A stretch of 64,000 nt of DNA from DATENM01 sp045807725. GTDB taxonomy: Bacteria; Acidobacteriota; Blastocatellia; UBA7656. Positions 26,263 to 36,213 of this stretch are shown one piece after another (within the stretch, counting starts at the first letter, position 1; each line of letters begins with the position of its first letter). The position numbers and the translations under genes are program-made. The DNA is taken from the NCBI GenBank assembly GCA_045807725.1, contig JBJMGV010000106.1, forward strand, positions 1 through 64,000, given 5' to 3'. The notes below the pieces were generated by a model that was not told the origin of the DNA, made no database searches, and saw nothing but the letters and a program-made list of their open reading frames with translations.

Positions 26263-27678
26263 CTAGTCGCCGGACGCTGCGTCTCCTGTCGCCGGCAGAG
26301 CGTTGTAAGATGACCCGTGCAGCGTTGGGCTGCTGATGCCACTCATCCCCGGCTCCAGAAAGTTGTAAGCCACTTCGCCGTGCAAGGCGAGATCGAGCCC
26401 TGCGATCTCTTCCTCTTCGGTGACGCGTATCGGCGTGACGAGATTGACGAGCTTCAGAATCACGAAGGTTCCAACAATGGCCAGGCCCCAGCTCGCCGCC
26501 ACACCAATCAACTGCGTGACCAGTTGCGAGGCGTTGCCATAAAGCAAGCCGTCCGCGCCTGCCGCGTTCACCGACTTTGTAGCGAATATTCCAGTCGCTA
26601 TCGCGCCCCACGTGCCGCCCAGCCCGTGCACGCCGAACACGTCGAGCGTGTCGTCGTAGCCGAAGCGCGGCTTCAGCACGTTGAGGCCGAAATAACAGAT
26701 CAGGCAGACGCCGATGCCGATGGCCATCGAAGCCGGCACGGTGACATAGCCGGCTGCTGGCGTGATGGCTACAAGGCCAGCGACGGCTCCCGTCGCCGCG
26801 CCTAAAACGGTAGGCTTGCCATGATGCAACCACTCGATCAGCGGCCAGACCAGCCCCGCCGTCGCCGCTGCCGTGTGCGTCGTCGCAAAGGCGACCGCCG
26901 CCAGTCCGCTTGCGCCGAGCGCGCTGCCGGCATTAAAGCCGAACCAGCCGAACCAGAGCAGCCCCGCGCCGATCACTGTGTAAGAAATGTTATGCGGCGG
27001 CAACGCCCTGTGCGGATAGCAGCGGCGCTTGCCGATGACGAGGGCCGCCACCAGCGCCGACACGCCGGAGCTGATATGCACGACCGTGCCGCCCGCAAAG
27101 TCGAGCGCGCCCATCTTCATCAGCCAGCCGCCGCCCCAGACCCAGTGCGCCAGCGGATCATAAACGAGCGTCGCCCATAGCAGGCTGAACAGCACGAAGC
27201 CGCCGAACTTGATGCGCTCGGCGAACGCTCCTGTGATCAGCGCCACCGTGATGATGGCAAACATCCCCTGGTACATTGCGAAGACCAGATGCGGGATGGT
27301 CGCCGTGCCCGACGGGTCTTGCCCGACGCCACGAAAGCCGAGGTAATCTAAACCACCAAACAGGCTTGAATGGTCAGTGCCGAACGACAGGCTGTAGCCG
27401 AACAGCACCCACTGGATGCTGATGAGGCAGAGCAGAAAGAAGCTGTGCATCAGCGTCGAGAGCGCGTTGCGGTGGCTGACCAGCCCGCCGTAAAAGAGCG
27501 CAAGGCCCGGCACGGTCATCATCATCACAAGCGCCGCCGAGGTCAGCATCCAGGCCGTGTCGCCGCTGCTGACGGCTGGCGGCGCGGCGTCTTGTGCGTA
27601 GACAGGCAGCGCAAGGCTAAACAACAGGCTCAGGCCGCCCGCCGCAATAAGTGATCGCGGAATCCGTCTTCTGTTCAT
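26263..27678 (-). CDS. amt: Ammonium transporter (Amt family) with signal peptide
   Basis: A 471-residue Amt protein with a cleavable N-terminal signal sequence (about 1-28, ending VYAQ) before 11 membrane segments, as in canonical AmtB. Markers: DTAWMLTSAALVMMMTVPGLALFYGG, DFAGGTVVHISSG, and VHGLGGTWGAIATGIFA. It is 78 bases downstream of glnB, the classic amt-PII pairing, so the PII protein encoded there probably plugs this channel when nitrogen is ample. Confidence 0.95.
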   Translation of the reverse strand: MNRRRIPRSLIAAGGLSLLFSLALPVYAQDAAPPAVSSGDTAWMLTSAALVMMMTVPGLALFYGGLVSHRNALSTLMHSFFLLCLISIQWVLFGYSLSFGTDHSSLFGGLDYLGFRGVGQDPSGTATIPHLVFAMYQGMFAIITVALITGAFAERIKFGGFVLFSLLWATLVYDPLAHWVWGGGWLMKMGALDFAGGTVVHISSGVSALVAALVIGKRRCYPHRALPPHNISYTVIGAGLLWFGWFGFNAGSALGASGLAAVAFATTHTAAATAGLVWPLIEWLHHGKPTVLGAATGAVAGLVAITPAAGYVTVPASMAIGIGVCLICYFGLNVLKPRFGYDDTLDVFGVHGLGGTWGAIATGIFATKSVNAAGADGLLYGNASQLVTQLIGVAASWGLAIVGTFVILKLVNLVTPIRVTEEEEIAGLDLALHGEVAYNFLEPGMSGISSPTLHGSSYNALPATGDAASGD

Positions 27679-27756
27679 TACCCGTCTCTCCTCCTAATGA
27701 ACCTGATTTGCCCGCCCCGGCAACGTCCGAGATACGCGGCCTGCGGCAACGGATGT

Positions 27757-28095
27757 TTACAACGCGGCCTCGCCGCGCTCGCCCGTGCGGATGCGGATGA
27801 CTTCTTCGACCGGCAGGACAAAGATTTTGCCGTCGCCGAACTTGCCGGTCTTGGCGGTCTTGAGAATGGCATCAATCGCCTGGTCCACCATCTCCAGCGG
27901 CAGCGCCACCTCGATCTTCACCTTGGGCAAAAAATCGATCTTGTATTCGCTGCCGCGATAGGTTTCGGTGTGGCCCTTCTGGCGACCGAAGCCGCGCACT
28001 TCGCTGACGGTCAGCCCGTTGATACCGACTTCCTGCAAGGCATTCTTGACGGCGTCGAGCAGGTGTGGGCGGATGATCGCTTCTATCTTCTTCAT
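27757..28095 (-). CDS. glnB: Nitrogen regulatory protein PII
   Basis: A 112-residue PII protein. The T-loop reads ETYRGSEYKIDF with the uridylylation residue Y51 conserved. The B-loop and C-loop region (TAKTGKFGDGKIFVLPVEEVIRIRTGE) is complete. It senses 2-oxoglutarate and ATP/ADP and controls Amt channels and GS adenylylation. It overlaps glnD by four bases, so sensor and modifying enzyme are co-translated, and amt follows in the same direction. Confidence 0.96.
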   Translation of the reverse strand: MKKIEAIIRPHLLDAVKNALQEVGINGLTVSEVRGFGRQKGHTETYRGSEYKIDFLPKVKIEVALPLEMVDQAIDAILKTAKTGKFGDGKIFVLPVEEVIRIRTGERGEAAL

Positions 28096-30887
28096 ACGGC
28101 CTCCTTGATGGGATTGTCATTCGGCTCGTCGCCGAGAGCTTCGCTGAGCGCCTGTTCGACCGCCTGCATACCGGCGGCGTCAAGCTTCTGGCCGAGCGCG
28201 TCTGTAATGTAGAACACATCGAGCGCGTGGCTCTTTTCGGTGGTGATCTTGGCGAACGTGATGTTGAAGTCGAGGCCGGCAATGGCGCTGGCAATCTTAT
28301 AAGCCAGGCCCGGCTGATCTTCGGCGCGCACTTCGATGACTGTGCTCAACGCAGAGGCTTCGTCATCGAATCGGACTGAAGGGCGCATGGGCTTGCGCGC
28401 CGACTTGCGCCACGCGCGGCGCGGCACGCGCGCAAGCTGCCCGGCGACCGCCGACGCTACGTCGTATGTGCCGGCGAGCGCCGCCTGCAAATTCTTTTCT
28501 ACACGAGCGTGCCACTCGTTGCGCACAGGTTGCGCGGTCTGCACTTCGCACACTTTGAACGTGTCGATCACAAGGCCGTCTTCACGCGTGTTCAGGTCGG
28601 CGCTCAGAATGTTGATGCCCTGTGCCGTCAGCGTGCCGGCAATGCGAGCCAACAACCCGGCGCGGTCGCGCGCGCAGACCGTCAGATTCGTGCACTGCTC
28701 GCCTGCGGCAACCTGCCAATCCGTCACTAACGTCTCGTCGTCGAGCCGCCGCGCCAGTCTCAGGTGGCGTGCGATCTGCGCGGGGCGGTTAGCGCGCTGA
28801 TAGCGGTCGGGCATCATCGCAAAGTGGCGCTCGACGCCGCTCGGCGGAAACTCCGGCGCAAGCTCGCGGATCACTTGCTGCTTGGACATCGCGCGGCGGT
28901 CGCGGTCAAACTGCGCGCCATTCTCAGAGACGAAATGAGCGCGGGCGCGCGTGTAAAGCTCCCACAGCAACGTCGCTTTCCAATCGGTCCAGACGCCCGG
29001 CCCGACGCCGTTGATGTCGCCGTAGGTCAGCAGCAACAGCTTGTTCAAGTTGTTCAAGCTGCCGACTCTGCCGACGAAGCTTTCGATCAATCCCTCTTCC
29101 GACAGGTCGCGCCGTTGCGAGGTGTGCGACATCAGCAAGTGCTCTTTGACGAGAAAGCGAACTTGCGCGGCGCTCTCGTCGTCGAGCCGCAGCCGCTCGC
29201 AGACGCGCTCGGCGATGCGCGTGCCTTTCTGCACGTGACCGCCGCCGTGACCTTTGCCGATGTCGTGCAGCAAGAGGCCGAGATAAAGCGGCGCCGTCGT
29301 TTCAATCTCGTTGAAGACCTTGACCAGTCGCAGCAATCGCGGGTCGTATTCGTCGCTCAGCCGGTCGAGCGCTTCGATGGCCTTCAGCGTGTGCTCGTCG
29401 ATGGTGTACTTATGATAGAAGTCGTGCTGGACGAGAAAGGTGATGCGCGCGAATTCGGGCAGCAGCTTTCCGAGGAACCCGGTCTCGTGCATCATCCTCA
29501 ACACCACGGCGACGCGGCCTTTGCGGTTGAGGATGTCGAGGAAAGCGCGGCACGCTTCCTTCGATGCGCGAAAGCGCCGCGTCACCAGATGCAACTGGCC
29601 GCGAATGGTCGCTATCAATTCTTCGCTCAGCGCGACGCGCTCGGCCTGCGCCACCGAAAAGAGTTCGAGCAGGTGCATCGCGTTCGAGCGAAAATCGCCC
29701 GACTCTTCCTTGAGGTAGAGCTTGCCCTGTTTGATCTCGTAGCTGGTCGCCGCGCCGACGCGTTGCGCGCCGCGCGTGATCGTCAAGTAGAGCTTGCCCT
29801 GACGCGACTCGAAACTGGCGCTGACCCGCTTGACCAGATTGCGCGGCTCTGTCGCCGTAGCCAGCGCCCGCGCGATGAAGCTGTCGGCGAAATGATGAAG
29901 CTCGCTGGCGCGCTGGTAGTAGTCGCGCATAAACAGCTCGGAGGCTTCGAGACCGCGCTTCGCGTTATAACTCAGGCTGGCCGCCACCTGCGGCTGTAGG
30001 TCGAGCGTCAACAGGTCAGCCTTGCGCCCGGCTAAAAAGTGAGCTTCATTACGAACACGCATAATGAAGTCGTAAGCGCGCCGGGCGGCGGCGTACTCCG
30101 CGCCGGAAACCTGATCGGCGGCGCGCAGGTCGTCGAGGCCAGCCTGCTGGTAACGCGCGTGGCCGACCCACAACGCCGTGTGCAGGTCGCGCAGGCCACC
30201 GGCGCTCTCTTTGACGTTCGGCTCCTGCACACAGACCGCCTTGCCGAACTTCTCGTAGCGCACCCGCCGCTCCATCATCATCGCTTGCATAAAGCTTTCG
30301 CTTTCGCGCCGCGAGCGGAAGACCGTATCGTCCAGTTGGCGCACGAGGCGGCGGAACAACTCAGCGTTGCCGGTCAGGTGGCGCGCTTCGCACATCGCGT
30401 TGCGAGAAACCAGATCGGTGCGCGCCATCGCCACGCATTCTTTTATCGAGCGGAAGCTGTGACCGACGGTCAGGCCCATATCCCATAGCAGGTAGAGCGT
30501 GCGTTCAACGAACCGCTTCGCCTCACTGGCGCGGCTGCCCGCGTGCAGGAACAGCAGGTCCACGTCAGAGAACGGCGACAGCTCGCGGCGTCCGTAGCCG
30601 CCGAGCGCGATGACTGCCGTGTTAGTCAACTCGGCTCCTGAGGAATGCAGATCGGCGGCGGCCAACTGGCAGGCGCGGCAGACGACCGTGTCAACGAGGT
30701 AGCTGCGGCCCCGCGCGATCTCGACGCCGCCCAACCCGAAGCGATGGCGTATGCGCAGCCGCTCGGTTTCAATCTTCAGGAACTTCTTAAACGCGTCGGC
30801 CTGCTGCTGGCGCTCGGCGTCGGCGCTGATGTCAGCCAGCCGCTCGTTCGCGTGAACCAATATCTTTTCGAGATCGATCTGCATCAA
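28092..30887 (-). CDS. glnD: PII uridylyltransferase / uridylyl-removing enzyme
   Basis: A 931-residue bifunctional enzyme. Order: nucleotidyltransferase domain with GGYGRRELSPFSDVDLLFLH; central domain; HD phosphohydrolase domain with LGLLLHDIGKGHGGGH; two C-terminal ACT domains (VCARDRAGLLARIAGTL; VRAEDQPGLAYKIASAIAG) that bind glutamine. It uridylylates PII when glutamine is low and deuridylylates it when high. It is co-translated with its target glnB, which is less common than the separate loci of enterobacteria. Confidence 0.96.
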   Translation of the reverse strand: MMQIDLEKILVHANERLADISADAERQQQADAFKKFLKIETERLRIRHRFGLGGVEIARGRSYLVDTVVCRACQLAAADLHSSGAELTNTAVIALGGYGRRELSPFSDVDLLFLHAGSRASEAKRFVERTLYLLWDMGLTVGHSFRSIKECVAMARTDLVSRNAMCEARHLTGNAELFRRLVRQLDDTVFRSRRESESFMQAMMMERRVRYEKFGKAVCVQEPNVKESAGGLRDLHTALWVGHARYQQAGLDDLRAADQVSGAEYAAARRAYDFIMRVRNEAHFLAGRKADLLTLDLQPQVAASLSYNAKRGLEASELFMRDYYQRASELHHFADSFIARALATATEPRNLVKRVSASFESRQGKLYLTITRGAQRVGAATSYEIKQGKLYLKEESGDFRSNAMHLLELFSVAQAERVALSEELIATIRGQLHLVTRRFRASKEACRAFLDILNRKGRVAVVLRMMHETGFLGKLLPEFARITFLVQHDFYHKYTIDEHTLKAIEALDRLSDEYDPRLLRLVKVFNEIETTAPLYLGLLLHDIGKGHGGGHVQKGTRIAERVCERLRLDDESAAQVRFLVKEHLLMSHTSQRRDLSEEGLIESFVGRVGSLNNLNKLLLLTYGDINGVGPGVWTDWKATLLWELYTRARAHFVSENGAQFDRDRRAMSKQQVIRELAPEFPPSGVERHFAMMPDRYQRANRPAQIARHLRLARRLDDETLVTDWQVAAGEQCTNLTVCARDRAGLLARIAGTLTAQGINILSADLNTREDGLVIDTFKVCEVQTAQPVRNEWHARVEKNLQAALAGTYDVASAVAGQLARVPRRAWRKSARKPMRPSVRFDDEASALSTVIEVRAEDQPGLAYKIASAIAGLDFNITFAKITTEKSHALDVFYITDALGQKLDAAGMQAVEQALSEALGDEPNDNPIKEAV

Positions 30888-31279
30888 TGAATCCTGAATG
30901 CCATTCCCGGCCTACACTTCGCGTACAGGGTTATCAATGGAGCAAGGCCCGTACCAGCAACTTGGCTCTCCCGGGTTCATCCTTCTATCTGCGACAAGGC
31001 AAGGCTTTCAGGCGCATTCGGCCCTTAGCGCAGCAACGGCGGCCTTCACTGAAGTCTACGTTTTTGTCGGTATAGGATAGAGGGCACAACAGAATTGTCG
31101 GTGAGACCTGAACAGGCAAGCAGCGTGACTTCCTGACGATGCGGGCTATCTGTATCTGGCGGGTTCGCGTAGCCGAGCAAGGAGGCGAGCTGGGTAGAGA
31201 AGAATGTGGTCCTACAAAATTGTCGAGCCTGCGGCTCGGACTACTAAAATTGTCGTCCGCGAATGGCGCTGGCGTGGCT
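30888..31279. other. Intergenic region with repeated AATTGTCG
   Basis: Gap between the lysR stop and the glnD start; it should hold the glnD promoter, which I cannot place. AATTGTCG occurs three times (31093-31100, 31218-31225, 31248-31255); the last two are 30 bases apart and flank a GAGCCTGCGGCTC hairpin. No gene seen. Confidence 0.5.
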
Positions 31280-32233
31280 TTAGTTCAGCGCCTCAGCCGC
31301 CGGCCTTTCCAGCGGCGGCGCGACGACCGGCTGACTGCGTAGAAGTTTCTCGGCCATCGCGTTGGTGATCTCAAGAAAAGCCTGCGTCGCGTGCGAGTGT
31401 GCATCAGTGCGCCGCCGCACGGCCCACAGCGTGCGCTCGTAGCGGAACCCCTCGACCGCGATGACCGCCAACTCGCCGCGCTCAACGTCTTCCTGCACGC
31501 ACATACGCGGCGCGAAGGCGAGGCCGAGGTTCATCGCCACGAACCGTTTGATCGTCTCAATCGTGGCGATCTCAATCGTGATGTTGAGCGGTGTCTGAAA
31601 GCGCCGGAACGTTTCGATGACTTTCTCGCGCGACGGCGACCGCACGTTGTGAGCGATGAAACTTTCTTCGCCCAGTTCGCGGATGTGGACGCGTTCGCGC
31701 CCGCCCAGCCGGTGCTGCGGGCTGACGATCAGCACCAGCTCGTCGCGCATAATCGGCGTCGCTTCAAGGTCGCTGGCGTCGGGCAGGAATGAGAGGATGG
31801 CGAAGTCGAGGTTGCGCTGGCGGACCTCTTGCGGCAGCCGTGCCGACAACTGGCGAAAGACTTCGATCTTGATTTTCGGGTAACGGGCGCGGAAGTCGAG
31901 GATGAGCTGCGGCAGCAGGTAGAGGCTGGTGCTTTCGTTCGCGCCGATGCGGATGCGCCCGCTTTGCAGGTTGTGCAATTGCTGCAAAGTGATGACCGCT
32001 TCGTCGCGCAGGTTGAGCAGCCGCTTGGCGTAATCGTAGAGCACTTCGCCGGTGTCCGTCAGCACACAGGCGTTGCGGTTCGAGCGGTCGAACAGTTGCG
32101 AGCCGAGTTCATGTTCAAGCTTGCGTATCGCCATACTGACGGCGGGCTGTGTGCGAAAGACGCGCTCGGCGGCTTTATGAAAGTTGCCTTCCTCGACCAT
32201 CGCCACAAACATTTCAAGCTGCATCAGCTCCAT
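31280..32233 (-). CDS. LysR-family transcription regulator
   Basis: A 317-residue regulator. The winged helix-turn-helix is at 1-65 (MQLEMFVAMVEEGNFHKAAERVFRTQPAVSMAIRKLE). A two-lobed effector-binding domain (about 90-295) begins IRIGANESTSLYLLPQLI. GAGGAA lies six bases upstream of the ATG. It follows the aminotransferase gene after nine bases, so the two are probably one transcript. The target genes and effector cannot be deduced; amino-acid metabolism is likely from context. Confidence 0.9.
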   Translation of the reverse strand: MELMQLEMFVAMVEEGNFHKAAERVFRTQPAVSMAIRKLEHELGSQLFDRSNRNACVLTDTGEVLYDYAKRLLNLRDEAVITLQQLHNLQSGRIRIGANESTSLYLLPQLILDFRARYPKIKIEVFRQLSARLPQEVRQRNLDFAILSFLPDASDLEATPIMRDELVLIVSPQHRLGGRERVHIRELGEESFIAHNVRSPSREKVIETFRRFQTPLNITIEIATIETIKRFVAMNLGLAFAPRMCVQEDVERGELAVIAVEGFRYERTLWAVRRRTDAHSHATQAFLEITNAMAEKLLRSQPVVAPPLERPAAEALN

Positions 32234-32242
32234 AAACGTTCC

Positions 32243-33415
32243 TCAGTCCTCACGAAACATCCGCTTGATGCCGCGCGCCGCTTGCCTGATGCGGTGCTCG
32301 TTTTCAATCAAGGCAAAGCGCACGTGGCCGTCGCCAGCTTCGCCGAACCCTATCCCTGGCGAGACGCTGACCTTGGCGCTTGTCAGCATGTGCTTGGCGA
32401 ATTCGAGCGATCCCATCGCGCGGTAACGCTCAGGAATGCGCGCCCAGACGAACATCGTCCCCGCCGGCTTTTCGATCTCCCAGCCGGCGCGCGCGAAGGC
32501 GTCTATCAACACGTCGCGCCGCTTGCGATACGTCTCAGCCATCTGGCCGACGTACTCTTCGCACTCGTTCAGCGCGATGATGGCGGCGATTTGAATCGGC
32601 TGAAAGGTTCCGTAATCCAGATAACTTTTCACCTGCATGAGCGCCGCCACGACTTCTGCGTTGCCGACGACGAAGCCCATGCGCCAGCCCGCCATACTGT
32701 AACTCTTCGACAGCGAGAAGAGTTCCACCGCTACTTCCTTCGCACCCTCGACTTGAAGGATGCTCGGCGCGACGTAACCGTCAAAGACCAGATCGGCATA
32801 AGCGAAATCATGAATGATGAGCGTGCCGTGTTCACGGGCGAGGCGGACGACTTCTTCAAAAAATTTCAGGTCAACGCACATCGTCGTCGGGTTGTTGGGA
32901 AACGACAGCGTAACCAGCTTGGGGCGCTCGGTCTTGATGGCCGAGGCGAGCCGGTCGAGCAATTCGGCGGGACTGTCCGCCGGCAGCTTGATCAACCGCC
33001 CGTTGGCGATAACGACCGAGTGCGTGTGAATCGGATAAGCCGGAACCGGCACGAGGGCCGTTTCGCCCGGCGCAAGCACGGTCATCACCAGATGCGCCAA
33101 TCCTTCTTTCGCGCCGATGGTCTGCACGACTTCGGTGCCGGGATCGAGGCGCACGCCCCACTTGCGAAGGTAGCGGTTGGCGATGGCTTCGCGCAGTCTG
33201 GGAATGCCGCGCGAAACCGAGTAACGATGGTTGCGCGGATTGCGCGCCGCTTCGATTAATTTTTGAACGATGGGCTTGGGAGTCGGCAAATCGGGGTTGC
33301 CCATGCCGAGGTCAACAATGTCTTCGCCCCTGGCCCTGGCCGCCGCCTTCAATCCGTTAGTGATGTTGAATACGTAAGGCGGGAGTTTGCTGCTGAGTAA
33401 GAACCGGTCGCTCAC
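32243..33415 (-). CDS. Class I/II PLP aminotransferase (AlaC-like)
   Basis: About 390 residues from the GTG at 33415, which has GAGG six bases upstream; the frame is open to 33538 but the extension looks non-coding. Fold-type I motifs: DLGMGNPDLPTP, SFPNNPTTMCVD, HDFAYADLVFDGY and the PLP lysine in SLSKSYSMAGWRMGF. Closest in pattern to alanine-synthesising AlaC/AlaA enzymes, also called LL-diaminopimelate or aspartate aminotransferase-like. It lies between lysR and ilvE. Confidence 0.85.
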   Translation of the reverse strand: MSDRFLLSSKLPPYVFNITNGLKAAARARGEDIVDLGMGNPDLPTPKPIVQKLIEAARNPRNHRYSVSRGIPRLREAIANRYLRKWGVRLDPGTEVVQTIGAKEGLAHLVMTVLAPGETALVPVPAYPIHTHSVVIANGRLIKLPADSPAELLDRLASAIKTERPKLVTLSFPNNPTTMCVDLKFFEEVVRLAREHGTLIIHDFAYADLVFDGYVAPSILQVEGAKEVAVELFSLSKSYSMAGWRMGFVVGNAEVVAALMQVKSYLDYGTFQPIQIAAIIALNECEEYVGQMAETYRKRRDVLIDAFARAGWEIEKPAGTMFVWARIPERYRAMGSLEFAKHMLTSAKVSVSPGIGFGEAGDGHVRFALIENEHRIRQAARGIKRMFRED

Positions 33416-33547
33416 AAAAACCTCGATCTTAAATTTCCGAATGATGCGCCTGCGCGTCTGCCTGTGTCCACGATACGCGCCGGGTCTAGGCGGCGTCAAA
33501 CCGGCGTTTGGCCATCGCCGAGTCACCTGAGAATTCAAATTTGAAAT

Positions 33548-34492
33548 TCAGACGCTCAAGGAGGCGGGGGTGGCAACCGGATGGAGCCAATCACGGTAGC
33601 GCGCTTCGCGGCCCAGCGCCGCGTCAAAGAACCGCCGCTGGATCGCTTCAGTCACCGGCCCGCGCCTGCCCTGGCCAATCACCGCGTCATTCAATTCGCG
33701 TATCGGCGTCACCTCTGCCGCCGTGCCGGTGAAGAACGCCTCGTCCGCAGCGTAGAGATCATCGAGCCGAATCACTCCGACTTCAACTTTGTAGCCGAGA
33801 TCACGCGCGATCTGAATTACCGCATCGCGCGTGACACCGAGCAGGATAGAAGACTCTTCATCGTTGGTCAACAAGCCGCTATCGCGCACGACGAAGAGGT
33901 TTTCACCTGAGCCTTCGGCAACGTTGCCGCGCTCGTCCAGCAGCAGCGCTTCGTCATAACCGGCGGCCATCGCCTCGCGTACGGCGAGCATCGAGTTGAT
34001 GTAGCCGCCGCACGCCTTCGCCGTCGTCGGCATCATACGCGAATGGAATTTTGTAATCGGAGATACTTTGACGCGCACGCCGCGCTCTAAGCCTTCCTCG
34101 CCAAGATAAGTGGCCCACGGCCACGTCAGGATGGCGACCTCGATGGGACAGTGACGCGGGTGGACGCCGAGGCTTGAGCTGCCGTAGTAAACGATGGGTC
34201 GCACATAACAGCCGGTGAAGCCGTTGCGGTCAATCACATCGCAGATGGCTTCGGCCATTTCATCTTGCGAATAAGGGATCGGCATACCGTACAACGCGGC
34301 TGAAGCGTAGAGGCGGTCGAGGTGCGCATCCAGGCGAAAGAGCGCCGGGCCATCATCGGTTTCGTAACATCGAATACCTTCAAAGACGCCGCTGCCATAA
34401 TGCAGCGCGTGCGACGACACGTGCAGCGTCGCTTCCTGCCAGCGCACCGCGCGCCCATTCATCCACACCCACTCGGTCTGCTCAAAAGACAC
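33548..34492 (-). CDS. ilvE: Branched-chain amino acid aminotransferase
   Basis: A 314-residue fold-type IV PLP enzyme with a GTG start preceded by GGAGGTG. Motifs: HYGSGVFEGIRCYET, YVRPIVYYG, the lysine in TTAKACGGYINSMLA, and DEALLLDERGNVAEGSGENLFVV. It performs the last step of Leu, Ile and Val synthesis with glutamate as amino donor. Same strand as cimA upstream and the AlaC-like gene downstream. Confidence 0.94.
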   Translation of the reverse strand: MSFEQTEWVWMNGRAVRWQEATLHVSSHALHYGSGVFEGIRCYETDDGPALFRLDAHLDRLYASAALYGMPIPYSQDEMAEAICDVIDRNGFTGCYVRPIVYYGSSSLGVHPRHCPIEVAILTWPWATYLGEEGLERGVRVKVSPITKFHSRMMPTTAKACGGYINSMLAVREAMAAGYDEALLLDERGNVAEGSGENLFVVRDSGLLTNDEESSILLGVTRDAVIQIARDLGYKVEVGVIRLDDLYAADEAFFTGTAAEVTPIRELNDAVIGQGRRGPVTEAIQRRFFDAALGREARYRDWLHPVATPASLSV

Positions 34493-34504
34493 GATTCACC
34501 TCCG

Positions 34505-34670
34505 GTGATAAGGCAAAAGGCAAATTGCAAAAACCATAAGTTGCTGAACCGCGCGCCGGACGCTACGAACATCAGCAATGCTCAGGCGACGGCCTCTTCA
34601 AGGTCATACTCTGGCTCTTCACCTTTTGCTTTTTGGTTTTTGCCTTTTGCCTTTTGCCTTTCCTTGTTCA
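34505..34670. repeat. Inverted repeat of AAGGCAAAAGGC type invading the cimA 3' end
   Basis: Left arm AAGGCAAAAGGCAAATTGCAAAAACC (about 34509-34535) in the ilvE-cimA gap; right arm GGTTTTTGCCTTTTGCCTTTTGCC (about 34636-34659) inside the cimA frame. The arms are complementary. Confidence 0.75.
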
Positions 34671-36213
34671 GCTTGTAGTTGATCGAATCAGCCAGTGCCT
34701 GCCAACTCGCTTCGAGAATGTTTTCAGACACGCCGACCGTGCTCCACGCCTCGTCATCGTCGCGTGTGCGTACCAGCACGCGGACTTTCGCCGCCGTCGC
34801 GCGGTCGGCATCGAGCACGCGCACCTTGTAATCGACAAGATGAACTTCGGCAAGACAAGGGAACGCCTTGCTCAACGCCTGACGCAGCGCGCAGTCGAGC
34901 GCGTGCACCGGCCCGCAGCCTTTGGCCGTGGCTTCGCGCAATTCGCCATCAAGGCTCACGCAGACCGTGGCGCGCGAGGTTGGACTATGCACGCTGCTGT
35001 TGTGCGTCGAAACGTCGTAGCTTTCAAGCGTGAAGAACGGGCGATAATCGCCGACTGCGCCTTCCAACAACAAACGGAATGACGCCTCGGCGGCCTCGAA
35101 TTGAAAGCCTTGATGTTCCAGTTCCTTGATGCGCTGCACGACGGGTCGCAGCCGCGCGTCGTTTGGGTCTACATCAATGCCCATCTCCGCCGCTTTATAA
35201 AGCACATTACTTTTGCCTGACAGGTCCGAGACCAGCACGCGCCGATGGTTGCCTGTGAGTTCGGGGTCAATGTGCTCGTAAGTCGCCGGGTCACGCATCA
35301 CCGCGCTGACGTGTATGCCGCCTTTGTGCGCAAACGCGCTGCGGCCCACGAACGGCAGGTGGTTTGGGTGCGGCAGGTTCGCCAGTTCCGCGACGTAATG
35401 CGAAACGTGCGTGAGGTTCGCCAGCCGCTCGCGCCCGATGGTTTCGTAACCCAGCTTCAATTCAAGCGCCGCCATCACCGAACAAAGATTCGCATTGCCG
35501 CAACGTTCACCGTAGCCGTTGATCGTGCCCTGCACTTGCCGCGCGCCGCTCTCGACGGCGGCGAGCGAGTTGGCAACGGCCAACTCCGAATCGTTGTGCG
35601 CGTGAATGCCGAGCGGGATAGCAACGGCTTGCTTGACTGCCGCGATGGCTTGCACAAGGCGACTCGTCAGCGTGCCGCCGTTCGTGTCGCACAACACGAT
35701 CCAGTCCGCACCATTGCGCTCTGCCGCAAGCAACGTCTGCATCGCGTAATGCGGGTTCGCCGCGTAGCCGTCGAAGAAATGCTCGGCGTCATAGATCACC
35801 TCGCGCCCCTGTGACTTCAGATAAGCGACTGAAGCGCCGACCAACTCGATGTTCTCTTCGAGCGTGATGCCGAGCGCCTTAGTAACGTGCAGGTCCCACA
35901 TCTTGCCGAAGATAGTGACGACCGGCGTTTCGGCTTCAATTAACGCGCGCAGGTTCGGGTCCGTGTCGGGCCTGTGCTTCGGATGACAGGTGCTGCCGAA
36001 CGCGGCGAGCTGTGCGTGGCGCAGATTGAGCGAGCGGGCGCGCTCGAAGAACTCCGCGTCTTTGACGTTCGAGCCGGGCCAGCCGCCTTCGATGTAATCA
36101 ACGCCGAGATCATCAAGCATGCGCGCCACCGCCAGCTTGTCTTCGACTGAAAAGGCCACGCCTTCGCCCTGCGTGCCATCGCGCAAAGTGGTGTCGTAGA
36201 TTCTTACTCTCAT
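34582..36213 (-). CDS. cimA: (R)-citramalate synthase
   Basis: About 543 residues from the Met at 36213 (AGAGAGAAG upstream; the frame opens 16 codons earlier). A TIM-barrel of the HMGL-like/LeuA superfamily: RIYDTTLRDGTQGEG, YIEGGWPGSN, HAHNDSELAVANSL, NGYGERCGNANL, followed by a LeuA-type dimer regulatory domain. The YDTTLRDGTQGEG pattern is typical of CimA rather than LeuA. It makes citramalate from pyruvate and acetyl-CoA, a threonine-free route to isoleucine. The last ~28 residues (NKERQKAKGKNQKAKGEE and onward) are encoded by an intergenic repeat and are not part of the family. Confidence 0.9.
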   Translation of the reverse strand: MRVRIYDTTLRDGTQGEGVAFSVEDKLAVARMLDDLGVDYIEGGWPGSNVKDAEFFERARSLNLRHAQLAAFGSTCHPKHRPDTDPNLRALIEAETPVVTIFGKMWDLHVTKALGITLEENIELVGASVAYLKSQGREVIYDAEHFFDGYAANPHYAMQTLLAAERNGADWIVLCDTNGGTLTSRLVQAIAAVKQAVAIPLGIHAHNDSELAVANSLAAVESGARQVQGTINGYGERCGNANLCSVMAALELKLGYETIGRERLANLTHVSHYVAELANLPHPNHLPFVGRSAFAHKGGIHVSAVMRDPATYEHIDPELTGNHRRVLVSDLSGKSNVLYKAAEMGIDVDPNDARLRPVVQRIKELEHQGFQFEAAEASFRLLLEGAVGDYRPFFTLESYDVSTHNSSVHSPTSRATVCVSLDGELREATAKGCGPVHALDCALRQALSKAFPCLAEVHLVDYKVRVLDADRATAAKVRVLVRTRDDDEAWSTVGVSENILEASWQALADSINYKLNKERQKAKGKNQKAKGEEPEYDLEEAVA

